Origin: a virus
IMG/VR virus record: IMGVR_UViG_3300021440_000483
Span: 1-24,415 of that record
Length of the DNA: 24,415 bases
Strand: one strand, 5' to 3'
The position numbers and the translations under genes are program-made. Numbering within the stretch: position 1 is the stretch's first letter; every line of letters begins with the position of its first letter. Positions 5,299 through 13,172 of the stretch are shown here, one piece after another. The notes under the pieces are model-generated. The model did no database searches. It saw only the letters and a program-made list of their open reading frames with translations, and was not told where the DNA came from.

Positions 5299-7325
5299 AG
5301 CAATTACCAAAAGATTTTGTTCGTGAAAGGGTAATAGGGGATTATACAATAACGCTCCCAGAGTGTCCTCCTATGGGTAAAATCGCTAATCATAATTTAC
5401 CAAAGGAGAAGCAGAAGTTTTGCAGAACTGAAATGCCAAAGGATTTTAAAACTTGGACATCAGAAGCAAGGAGAGCTTTTATCGCAACAGAGTGGGATAG
5501 AAGACTAAATGGTTATTGGTTCTACAATAATGGCAATATAGAATATATTTCTGGAATCCACTACTTCTACGTATCGTGGTGGAGAATAAATACAGGATAC
5601 CCTTTGTTTACCGACGCTGATAGGGATTTTTTCTATGTGTGGGATATGTGTGAGAAAGATCCGATGTGCGACGGGTTGGTTTACATAACGCATCGAGGCG
5701 AAGGAAAAACATACAAAGCAACGTGTATCCTGTATGAGCCAATATCAAGAAGGAACAATGTAATAGCTACAATACAATCTAAAACTGAGCCAGATGCAAG
5801 GAAAGTGTTTAACAAATTAATTTTATCTTGGAAGTATTTGCCACCATTCTTTAAGCCTATTGATACAGGAGCGAGTAGACCGGCTAAAGTATTAGAGTTT
5901 ATGGAGCCATCTGTAAGGACATCTAAAACGCAAGAAAAAGTAAGTTCGGATGTTTTGAATTCATTTTTAGGGTATCTATCTTCTGGAGAGGTTGCGGGAG
6001 ATGGAGATAATCATCATAGGGTATTGCATGATGAGATTGGCAAAACAGTAGAGGTTGATGTTGACGAGAGGATGAAGGTTGTTCGTGAAACATTAAGGGC
6101 TGGCAGGGGGGAGTATGGAAGAGGTAAAATATTGGCTACAACTACCGTAGAAGAAATGGAGAAAAAGGGGGGGAAGAACTGTAAAAAAGTTTGGGACAAA
6201 TCCGATCCTAAAAAAAGAGATGCAAACGGATGGACGTTAAGTGGTCTTTATAGGTTATTTAAACCGTCTGACTATGGTTATATAGAGATAATGAATGGTA
6301 AATCTTTTATAGATGAATACGGGTATTCTCTTAGAGATGAGGCTAAACAGTTCTTTTTAAATAAAAGAGCGCCATTGAAAGGTGCTGACTTAAATTCTGA
6401 GAAAAGGAAATATCCTTTAGAGGAAAAAGATATTTGGGTGTCGGACACAAAAAGAGCTGTTTACGATACACATAAACTTGAACAGCAGATGGAGTTCAAT
6501 GAAACATTGAACAATGTATTGATTAGAGGTAATTTTTATTGGGTAGGAGGTATTCAATATGGTTCCGTAGGGTGGAATCCATGTGAGGAAGGCAAGTGGC
6601 TATTAAGTTGGCTCCCTCCTAATGATTTAAGAAATAAGACTGTAACAAAGAATGGTAAGAAAGCTCCTGGCAATCCAGATTTAAGTTGTGCTGGGTTAGA
6701 CCCTTATGATAATAATACGACAACAGATGACAGAAAATCGGATGCAGCAAGTTATGTTTTTAGGAAGTTCGATCCAATGAATCCTGTTGAAACGGGAATA
6801 TTTGTATGTGAATATGTGAATAGACCTGCAAAGTCTGAGATTATGTTTGAAGATATGCTTATGCAGTCAATCTTTTACGGACATGAGATATTGATTGAAA
6901 GCAATAAGATAGGCTGTATAAATTATTTTTTATCGAAGGGATATGAGAATTATTTGATGCGTAGACCCGAAGAAACACAAACAGTAAGTTCGCGGAAAAT
7001 GACAGAAGATTGGGGTATTCCAATGTCCGGAACAGAATCAAGACAAAGTTTAGTATATGCTACTGAAAGTTACATTATAAATCGGGTAGGATTAATTGAA
7101 GAAGAAGGGAAAGCACCATACATGGGTAAATGCTATTTCAACCGGTTATTGCAAACGTGGTTGGATTATGATGTAGATGACGATTGGACAAAATATGATA
7201 GCATGGTAGGGGCAGGATTAGCTTTATTGGGAGCAAGGAAATACATTCCAAAGGTTAATAAAATGACTAAGTTAAATCTCTTCCCTCAATACAGATTGAA
7301 CGGAGATGTAAGCGAAAGGATATAA
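5295..7325 (+). CDS. terL: Terminase large subunit
   Basis: At 676 residues this is the ATP-driven DNA packaging motor and headful or end-cutting nuclease, acting at the portal vertex. The ATPase domain has a Walker A variant HRGEGKT (133-139), Walker B RVLHDE (242-247) with catalytic Glu, and coupling motif ILATTT (279-284). The RNase H-like nuclease domain has its first acid at Asp469 in CAGLDPYD, a likely second acid in EILIESN (531-537) and a third at Asp635 in TKYDSMVGAGLAL. The LDPYD form of the nuclease motif and the length resemble large terminases of crAss-like phages and relatives (from memory). It overlaps its predecessor by 4 nt. The next promoter begins 3 nt after its stop codon with no hairpin between, so transcripts may run on into the portal gene. 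Confidence 0.93.
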   Translation: MKQLPKDFVRERVIGDYTITLPECPPMGKIANHNLPKEKQKFCRTEMPKDFKTWTSEARRAFIATEWDRRLNGYWFYNNGNIEYISGIHYFYVSWWRINTGYPLFTDADRDFFYVWDMCEKDPMCDGLVYITHRGEGKTYKATCILYEPISRRNNVIATIQSKTEPDARKVFNKLILSWKYLPPFFKPIDTGASRPAKVLEFMEPSVRTSKTQEKVSSDVLNSFLGYLSSGEVAGDGDNHHRVLHDEIGKTVEVDVDERMKVVRETLRAGRGEYGRGKILATTTVEEMEKKGGKNCKKVWDKSDPKKRDANGWTLSGLYRLFKPSDYGYIEIMNGKSFIDEYGYSLRDEAKQFFLNKRAPLKGADLNSEKRKYPLEEKDIWVSDTKRAVYDTHKLEQQMEFNETLNNVLIRGNFYWVGGIQYGSVGWNPCEEGKWLLSWLPPNDLRNKTVTKNGKKAPGNPDLSCAGLDPYDNNTTTDDRKSDAASYVFRKFDPMNPVETGIFVCEYVNRPAKSEIMFEDMLMQSIFYGHEILIESNKIGCINYFLSKGYENYLMRRPEETQTVSSRKMTEDWGIPMSGTESRQSLVYATESYIINRVGLIEEEGKAPYMGKCYFNRLLQTWLDYDVDDDWTKYDSMVGAGLALLGARKYIPKVNKMTKLNLFPQYRLNGDVSERI

Positions 7326-7327
7326 TT

Positions 7328-7370
7328 TTTGCTACCTAAAAAATATAAGTTAATCAATAAGGTATTTTTG
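7328..7370 (+). promoter_or_regulatory. Phage late-type promoter P2, before the portal
   Basis: TTTGCTACC (7328-7336), a 26-nt spacer, then TATTTTTG (7363-7370). Element sequence and spacing are identical to P1. It starts 3 nt after the terL stop codon; the portal ATG follows 18 nt after the -7 box, giving a very short leader. Confidence 0.75.
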
Positions 7371-7388
7371 TAAAAAGCATATTATTTA

Positions 7389-9911
7389 ATGGCAACAGAC
7401 GTATCAGAAAAATTTAGCCCCTTTCCGAGTGATTTTGAATCATTGGAGCAAAAAAAGACCGACAGATATGGTCTTGAGTATGTAGAGGCTATTTACTCAT
7501 TAAATATCCTTAATTATCCGGTAAATAATCCTCAATATTTAGAGTACATAAATAACAGGCAATTTGCCGAGGGAACTTACAGTACGAATATTTATAAATC
7601 AAGAGTTGGTCTTGATACAGATACTTCTTATTTAAACCTTGATTTTTCCTCCATAAATCGTATTCCTACGATTATAAATAACATGGTAGGTAAAGCTATC
7701 AACAAACCATTTCGTTTCCAATGTAACCCTTTAGATACAGTTTCCCGAATAAAGGTTGACGAGAAACGTGCCGAGATGAAAGCTGATATGTTTCTGAAAC
7801 AAAAATCAGAACAATCTGAGCAGTTGACAGGGCAGCCGTTGGTGTCGAAAAGTAAATTCGTTCCTGAAGATAATGAGGAAGCAGAACTACATATGCAGAT
7901 GAACTTCAAGTTGGAGGAAGCGGAAGCAATGGAGTTGGCTTTGAAATGGGTTTTTGATAGCAATAGCTTTGAAGCTGATGCTTTGCCAGCTATTTATCGC
8001 GATATGTTCACGGATAAAAAGACTGTTTTATTCAGATATTACGATTCAAATAAAAATATCCGTATTAAGCGTTGGGACCACTTAAAGGTAGTTCACCCTT
8101 ATAGTAGTTTTGATGATTTTCATGACATTCCTTATCAGGGGTTTTTGGATACATATACTATCGGAGAGATAGCTAAAATGAATCCTAAATTTACAGATGA
8201 GGACTTGTATGATATTGCGAGAGATAATGCTGGGATGAACGGAAATTTGATGTGGAATGCAGATTGGTATTTGCAGTATTCATATTACAATAATTCTTTT
8301 GGCCCGATAGCTTACCGAATGTTTCAAAACTTTAAGGTGGCTGTCGTTAATTTCTATTTCTTATCTCCTATACATGATGTAAAGGCTGTTAAGAAAAGTG
8401 TAACGGGGAAATTAAGAGTAGAGGATAAAAAGGCAGATTATGTGCCGGTGAAGGAAAAAGAAAAGACTTTCGGGGAAGAAACTGAAAGCATTGATGTAAT
8501 AAACAAAAGAAAGATTGCTCGTTTTGAAGGTTTTTGGATTCCAAACACTAAAAAGATTTGGGAATACAAAAGAACAGAGAACGAAGATAGAGATATAGTA
8601 AATGGAGCTTACTCTCCCGAAACTGAATTGCCGGGAAGAATTATAATGCCTAATCAGTTAGGTATGCTTAATAAGTCGGCGGTATCTTTAATGAAACCGC
8701 TTGAGAAGCAAATGATGTTGGCGTGGTTGAAGCTACAACAGTTTTTAATAAAAGCGATGCCTCCGGGACTTGCAATAAACCAAAATGCTTTATTGGAGGT
8801 TGTGAATGGTCAAGGAGAAGGTAAAGCATTGCCGACAGATTGGACTAAATTATATCAACAAACGGGGAATATTATTTTCTCTGATACAGATGGTAGCGGA
8901 AGAATTATCAACGGTAAGCCTTTCGAGGAATTACAAGGAGGAATAAGTGCCAAGTTTACCGAGTTCTTTAGTGTAATGGATTATTGCATTAACAAGATGA
9001 ATGAGGTGGTTGGGTACAATACGGCTGTGGATGGAAGCTCTCCTAAAGCAGATGCTTTGGTGGGGGTAAATCAACAAGCTATACAAGCTACTTACGATTG
9101 TTTAAGACCTATCTATAATGATGTTAATAAGAGATTGATTGAGCCTACTGCAAAGAGGGTGGCTTTAATGATTCAAGATTCATTGAGATTAGGTAACGAG
9201 GACTTCAAAAAGGCTTTAACCGATGCTATTGGTAAAAAGAATGTAGATGTGTTAATTGAGGGTAGAGATATGCCTTTAGCTTCGTCTGCAATAAGTGTGG
9301 AGTTGCAGCCTGATGAGCAAGAAATGGCAGACATTAATATGCTGATTCAGTTGGGTATTCAAAATCAAACATTAAATCCTTCGGATGTATTGAGAGTTCG
9401 TCAACAATTGAAGACTAATATTAAGTTGGCTGGTCAGTTGTTGGTGTATCTTGAGAAGAAAAATGCGAAAGATAAAGAGAAAGCAGCACAAGCATTATCA
9501 GAAACTAATGGACAGGTACAAATAGCTTCAGCAAAGGCTGCAAGTGAAATGAAGTTGCAAGAAATTCAATCGGAGGTTCAATTGAAAGGTGAATTGTTGA
9601 AATTGGAGTATCAGTTAAAAGGCGAATTAAGTAGCCAAGAGCATATTCAACTTATGGAGGAGATTGCTGGCAAGAACATCGGTATTGAAAATGTAGCCAA
9701 CATTAATGTTGGTAAAGCTGTGGAGGTGCAAAAGATTAGTACACAAGGGAAGTTAATTGAATCGCAAGTAGCCGCTAACAGTAAGGTGGAAGCAGCACAT
9801 TTAACTCATCAAAGTAATATACAAAAAGGATTCCAAGACCACGATCACGCAATGGAGCAAATGGAGAAAGAGGCTGAGTTGGTACCTAAACCTGTAGCAC
9901 CTAAAAAATAA
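7389..9911 (+). CDS. Portal protein
   Basis: An 840-residue protein directly after terL, in the size range of portal proteins of crAss-like and related podoviruses. It would form the dodecameric ring at the packaging vertex. Residues 1 to about 150 contain a Tyr/Asn-rich opening (YGLEYVEAIYSLNI, NRQFAEGTY) and a NMVGKAINKPFRF segment of the clip/wing kind. A helical, conserved-looking stretch near residues 550-590 (KADALVGVNQQAIQATYDCL) fits the stem/crown region. The C-terminus from about residue 670 is a long Gln/Lys/Glu-rich helix, probably coiled coil (barrel), ending in LVPKPVAPKK. Its TAA overlaps the next ATG (TAATG). The assignment rests on position, length and overall pattern rather than on a short diagnostic motif. 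Confidence 0.85.
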   Translation: MATDVSEKFSPFPSDFESLEQKKTDRYGLEYVEAIYSLNILNYPVNNPQYLEYINNRQFAEGTYSTNIYKSRVGLDTDTSYLNLDFSSINRIPTIINNMVGKAINKPFRFQCNPLDTVSRIKVDEKRAEMKADMFLKQKSEQSEQLTGQPLVSKSKFVPEDNEEAELHMQMNFKLEEAEAMELALKWVFDSNSFEADALPAIYRDMFTDKKTVLFRYYDSNKNIRIKRWDHLKVVHPYSSFDDFHDIPYQGFLDTYTIGEIAKMNPKFTDEDLYDIARDNAGMNGNLMWNADWYLQYSYYNNSFGPIAYRMFQNFKVAVVNFYFLSPIHDVKAVKKSVTGKLRVEDKKADYVPVKEKEKTFGEETESIDVINKRKIARFEGFWIPNTKKIWEYKRTENEDRDIVNGAYSPETELPGRIIMPNQLGMLNKSAVSLMKPLEKQMMLAWLKLQQFLIKAMPPGLAINQNALLEVVNGQGEGKALPTDWTKLYQQTGNIIFSDTDGSGRIINGKPFEELQGGISAKFTEFFSVMDYCINKMNEVVGYNTAVDGSSPKADALVGVNQQAIQATYDCLRPIYNDVNKRLIEPTAKRVALMIQDSLRLGNEDFKKALTDAIGKKNVDVLIEGRDMPLASSAISVELQPDEQEMADINMLIQLGIQNQTLNPSDVLRVRQQLKTNIKLAGQLLVYLEKKNAKDKEKAAQALSETNGQVQIASAKAASEMKLQEIQSEVQLKGELLKLEYQLKGELSSQEHIQLMEEIAGKNIGIENVANINVGKAVEVQKISTQGKLIESQVAANSKVEAAHLTHQSNIQKGFQDHDHAMEQMEKEAELVPKPVAPKK

Positions 9912-10219
9912 TGGCATTAAAAAAGGCTGTATACGGACAAGCAAACGCGGTAAGTTTTACTTATACGGTAGATGGTACTTTAGATTTTGGTAAGGTTCCA
10001 TTAAATATTGATTTTTTAAATCTACACGATAATATAATTTATCACAAGGATTCTAAAGGGACAATCGCTAAAGTTGGGAGTTATGCAGATTTAACGGTAG
10101 CTCAGAAAACTTTGGTGGCAGGGGAAAATATAGTTATAACAGAAAATAGTGAAGAAATAATAATAGCAAGTACAGCATCAGGATCATCAAATGGATATTT
10201 TCCACAAGGGTGGGGGTAA
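9911..10219 (+). CDS. Small probable virion protein (102 aa)
   Basis: Its ATG shares one base with the portal stop. The sequence is beta-rich. Residues about 55-88 (GTIAKVGSYADLTVAQKTL, then AGENIVITENSEEIIIAST) resemble the short beta units in phage fibre and head-fibre proteins, and the C-terminus is Gly/Ser-rich (GSSNGYFPQGWG). No family is named with certainty. It stands first in a run of decoration-type genes, so a minor head or neck-fibre role is likely (inference). Confidence 0.55.
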   Translation: MALKKAVYGQANAVSFTYTVDGTLDFGKVPLNIDFLNLHDNIIYHKDSKGTIAKVGSYADLTVAQKTLVAGENIVITENSEEIIIASTASGSSNGYFPQGWG

Positions 10220-10252
10220 ATAAGTAATAACAATTAAAAACAAATAGAAATC

Positions 10253-10684
10253 ATGGCAAAGTCAACAAACACCTGTAACAATTTTTTAGCATTAGTTTAT
10301 AATGCAACAGCTTGGGCTAACATAGCAGATAACGCTGCTTCATCTCCAACAACAAACATCTATGTAGCATTAGCAACAGCATCTTACGCAGTTGGTAATA
10401 CTATGAGTACTAACGAGGCAACATATACAAATTATGCTCGCCAGACAGTAGTAAGAAGTACATCAGGTTGGACAGCGCCGGCATCGAGAGCAACAAGTAA
10501 TGCTGCTCAAATTACTTTTCCTCAATGTGGAGCATCAGGTAACACAATTACAAGTGCAGCTTGCGGTAAAGCGTCAGGAGCAAGTGATATTTTTCATTAT
10601 GGTGATTTAAATGCCTCTATTGCTGTGAGTAACTTAATTCAACCAGTTTTTGCTATTGGCGCAATAACTATAACTGAGGCTTAA
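10253..10684 (+). CDS. Gp80-like phage virion protein
   Basis: This 143-residue Ala/Thr/Ser-rich protein has the pattern NATAWANIADNAASSP-TNIYVALATA at residues 17-42, then EATYTNYARQTVVRSTSGW, NAAQITFPQC and a C-terminal FAIGAITITEA. From memory this is a widespread family annotated as phage tail fibre or Gp80-like protein (after a Burkholderia phage protein); its true location in the virion is often unproven. It follows an A-rich leader (about 33 nt) and is followed after 1 nt by the next gene. Family likeness is fairly sure; the role is not. Confidence 0.7.
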   Translation: MAKSTNTCNNFLALVYNATAWANIADNAASSPTTNIYVALATASYAVGNTMSTNEATYTNYARQTVVRSTSGWTAPASRATSNAAQITFPQCGASGNTITSAACGKASGASDIFHYGDLNASIAVSNLIQPVFAIGAITITEA

Positions 10685-10685
10685 T

Positions 10686-10943
10686 ATGAGTTTAAAAGAG
10701 AAATTTCCAGCATTATATGAATGTTCTATTTGTGAGAAATCTGTAAAGGTGATACCACAAGGAGATGGCGTAGAACCAATTATTAATAGGTCATGTGAGT
10801 GTCCTGCTGATACAGTTATATATGCTAAAAGAAAAGTGACGCTTAGGGGGAAAGGCACCCTTAATCCTATGCAAGAAGCAGGAGTTAAGATAACTATTTC
10901 CATAAGACAATTTTTATCAATGATAACTGGAAGAAGTATATAA
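10686..10943 (+). CDS. Small zinc-ribbon-like phage protein
   Basis: An 85-residue protein with a CxxC pair (Cys13, Cys16, in YECSICEKSV) and a CxC pair (Cys37, Cys39, in RSCECPADTV), a plausible zinc site of short ribbon type. The second half is basic and beta-like (IYAKRKVTLRGKGTLN) and ends in VKITISIRQFLSMITGRSI. From memory, small proteins with this YA-RKVTLRG and RQFLSxLTGRSI pattern sit beside Gp80-like proteins in unrelated phages. It starts 1 nt after its predecessor and overlaps the next gene by 1 nt. A structural or assembly role is inferred from context only. Confidence 0.65.
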   Translation: MSLKEKFPALYECSICEKSVKVIPQGDGVEPIINRSCECPADTVIYAKRKVTLRGKGTLNPMQEAGVKITISIRQFLSMITGRSI

Positions 10944-11821
10944 TGGCAGGATTTACTAAAATACCGGATTATGTAAATGCTTCTGTAGTAAATGGGAGTA
11001 ATAGGTATTACACTTGGAGAAAATCACCAACACAAGTTACAACACAGGGTGTATGGTTTGATTTAAGTATGAGTCCTGGTAATCCTATTCCTAAGTATTG
11101 GTTTGATGCAACGCCATTAACAGCAGTACAAGTAAAATTGTCAACTGATGGAGGATTGATGCATGGTAGCGGAGTTACACCTGCTAATAAGTATCTAACG
11201 GAGATGATGGGGATGACAGTTACAGGAACAGCATTACCTATGCCGATGATATTATTGGATTATCTATTGTATTATCCAACTATTGATGATTCAATTACAG
11301 ATCCACAAACAATGACAAACGGGGTTACACTTCCACGTTATACAGATGGTGCAGGAGTTCAGATGATAGCTGTATCAACAGCATCAAGAACAGGAGGACA
11401 ATCTTTTAGTGTAAGTTATACAAATTCATCAGGTGTTGCAGGTAGAACAAGTGGTACAGTTTTAGAAAATTCAGTATCAGTTACAGGCAGTATTGTAACA
11501 TCAAACTTAACATCTACAACAGCAAGTAATAATGCAACTGGACCATTTATACCACTACAAATAGGAGATACTGGAGTTCAATCAATCCAATCAGTAACAA
11601 TGAATGGTGCAGATGTAGGCTTATTTACTATTATATTGGTAAAACCATTGGCAACATTTCAACTACGAGGAATAGACGCTCCAGTAGAAGTAAATTATTT
11701 AAAAGATTTCCCTGTGTTACCACAAATACAGGATGATGCATACTTAAATTTTATCTGCTTACCACAAGGAAGTTTAGCAGCAACAGCAATTCACGGAAGT
11801 ATTAAAACATTATTTAATTAA
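10943..11821 (+). CDS. Virion protein of the tandem MAGF pair, short form (292 aa)
   Basis: This is the first of two adjacent paralogues. Landmarks shared with the next protein are MAGF at the start, a GNP segment near residue 46, HG-G-x-(T/S)P-x-x-K (about 74-83), (L/V)D-L-x-x-Y-x-x at about 105-113, LPRYT-GAGVQ (about 130-140), GPF(I/M)P(L/M)-x-x-GD(S/T)G, and a C-terminal FPVLPQIQDDAYLNFIC block ending in GSIKTLFN. The protein is Thr/Ser/Gly-rich and probably all-beta. From memory, similar proteins occur next to Gp80-like genes in many tailed phages as unnamed virion proteins. The TAATG overlap with the gene before implies cotranslation. Head decoration or fibre use is inferred. Confidence 0.65.
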   Translation: MAGFTKIPDYVNASVVNGSNRYYTWRKSPTQVTTQGVWFDLSMSPGNPIPKYWFDATPLTAVQVKLSTDGGLMHGSGVTPANKYLTEMMGMTVTGTALPMPMILLDYLLYYPTIDDSITDPQTMTNGVTLPRYTDGAGVQMIAVSTASRTGGQSFSVSYTNSSGVAGRTSGTVLENSVSVTGSIVTSNLTSTTASNNATGPFIPLQIGDTGVQSIQSVTMNGADVGLFTIILVKPLATFQLRGIDAPVEVNYLKDFPVLPQIQDDAYLNFICLPQGSLAATAIHGSIKTLFN

Positions 11822-11827
11822 AATATT

Positions 11828-13000
11828 ATGGCAGGATTTTCATCAATGGATGCGCTTATAAACGCAATGACATTAAATCAAAGAAATAGATCTGACTGGA
11901 ACAAGAACTTTCTTCCTACAACAGCAGCTACCGCAGGGCAATGGTCTTGTTTAGCAAGAGGAGCGGGTAATCCTGCGGCAGATACAATATACAATACCGG
12001 AACTAACTTATTATTTCAGCCTGTTTATGATAGTACATCAGGCGCTGGAAATATTCCACATGGAGGTAACGTTTCTCCCCTTTATAAATCTTTAATCAAC
12101 GCAAGTGCATTTACAGCAGCCGCTACCACTGCTCCTTGTGTGCTAATGTTAGTTGACTTGATAGGGTTCTATAGGGTAACGTCTACAACAACAATTACAT
12201 CTCAAGCAACAACTAACACCTTAATGAACTTTGCTACTGTTACTGCATCTGCAACAGATACTTTAACTACTACATCAACAGGTAGTAATATAGCAATAAA
12301 TCTATTTCCATATACAAGGGTTAGGTTTACAACATCAGGTGTATTACCAACTGGATTAGCAGCGGCAACAGATTATTATGTTATTAAATTAACGGATACA
12401 ACAATTAAAGTGGCAAGTTCTTATGCAAATGCTGTAGCAGGTACAGCAGTAGGTATAACTAATGGTTCAGGATCGGGAACTAATACCTTGCAATGTTTAT
12501 TACCAAGATATACAAGTGGGGCTGGAGTTCAGACTTTCTGGTGGGCTAACAATGCTACACCATTGGGAGCAGGAACACCAAACTGTTCACATCCTTCATA
12601 TACCAATTCAGCACAAACGGCAGCCAAAGCAACACCAACAGTATTGCCAGTAGGGAAAACAGCAGCAGAGAATGGCATGATTGTTTACTCAGGAACGGGG
12701 GTTGGTAAGTATGGTCCATTTATGCCAATGGCAGCCGGAGATAGTGGAACAGCATCAATTGAAAATATTCAAATTTCTGCAACATGGACATCAGGAGAGT
12801 TTTCAGTTGGTATGTGTGTGCCACTATTAACAATGCCAATAACAACATTGGGTGTGGCAAGTGAAAGAGATTTGTTAAATCAAATACCATCATTACCAAG
12901 AATATACGATGGAGCAAACCTTGTGTGGCTCATGTATAATGGAGCAGCTACGCCAGTAAATAGTGCGATAGCAGGACATATTGATAGTGTATGGAACTAA
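11828..13000 (+). CDS. Virion protein of the tandem MAGF pair, long form with inserted beta domain (390 aa)
   Basis: It is a paralogue of the protein encoded just upstream, sharing HGGNVSPLYKSL, LMLVDLIGFYR, LPRYTSGAGVQ, GPFMPMAAGDSG and NQIPSLPRIYDGANLVW. It differs by an extra block of about 92 residues (about 132-223) placed just before LPRYT. That block reads like the small beta domain common in phage fibre proteins (VRFTTSGVLPTGLAAATDYY, then TIKVASSYANAVAGTAV and a GSGTNTL end). The remaining core is about the size of the 292-residue paralogue. The insertion probably gives the long form an extra exposed, perhaps ligand-binding, domain (inference). The gene starts 6 nt after its partner's stop codon. 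Confidence 0.65.
   Translation: MAGFSSMDALINAMTLNQRNRSDWNKNFLPTTAATAGQWSCLARGAGNPAADTIYNTGTNLLFQPVYDSTSGAGNIPHGGNVSPLYKSLINASAFTAAATTAPCVLMLVDLIGFYRVTSTTTITSQATTNTLMNFATVTASATDTLTTTSTGSNIAINLFPYTRVRFTTSGVLPTGLAAATDYYVIKLTDTTIKVASSYANAVAGTAVGITNGSGSGTNTLQCLLPRYTSGAGVQTFWWANNATPLGAGTPNCSHPSYTNSAQTAAKATPTVLPVGKTAAENGMIVYSGTGVGKYGPFMPMAAGDSGTASIENIQISATWTSGEFSVGMCVPLLTMPITTLGVASERDLLNQIPSLPRIYDGANLVWLMYNGAATPVNSAIAGHIDSVWN
12221..12496 (+). other. Domain-insertion segment within the long MAGF paralogue
   Basis: Aligning the two paralogues by eye, the coding sequence between TQATTNT-like and LPRYT-like landmarks is about 92 codons longer here. The extra codons encode one complete beta domain of a type seen in phage fibre proteins. 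Borders are accurate to a few codons only. No flanking direct repeats or inserted stop codons are seen. Confidence 0.5.
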
Positions 13001-13004
13001 GACT

Positions 13005-13172
13005 ATGGGAGCAAATAGAGAGTATTTAGCATTAGCTCAAAGAGCTATAACAGAAGAATGGGATGCTTATAAAATTATGGCAGAAATGACTCTTGCACAA
13101 AGAGAAACTGATGCTAAAATTTTAGAAAGTTTAGGATATCCTGAATTAGCAGAAACAATAAGAACTCAATAA
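13005..13172 (+). CDS. Small helical phage protein (55 aa)
   Basis: The product is Ala/Glu-rich and helical, with NREYLALAQRAITEEWDAY followed by LAQRETDAKILESLGYPELAE. I chose the ATG at 13005, 4 nt after the preceding stop codon, rather than an in-frame TTG at 12981 inside that gene. From memory, similar short proteins stand beside the MAGF-type proteins in other phages. It overlaps the next gene by one base. Function unknown; it could be a coiled-coil adaptor of a fibre. Confidence 0.6.
   Translation: MGANREYLALAQRAITEEWDAYKIMAEMTLAQRETDAKILESLGYPELAETIRTQ

Noticed and set aside
12462-12653. A 63-codon plus-strand frame inside the long MAGF paralogue
   Set aside because: Out of frame inside a well-supported gene; Gln/His-rich product is typical of a shifted reading of Thr/Ala codons.
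12981-13004. An in-frame TTG start for the 55-residue protein
   Set aside because: It lies in the preceding gene and adds an unlike N-terminus; ATG at 13005 fits the spacing pattern of the neighbours.
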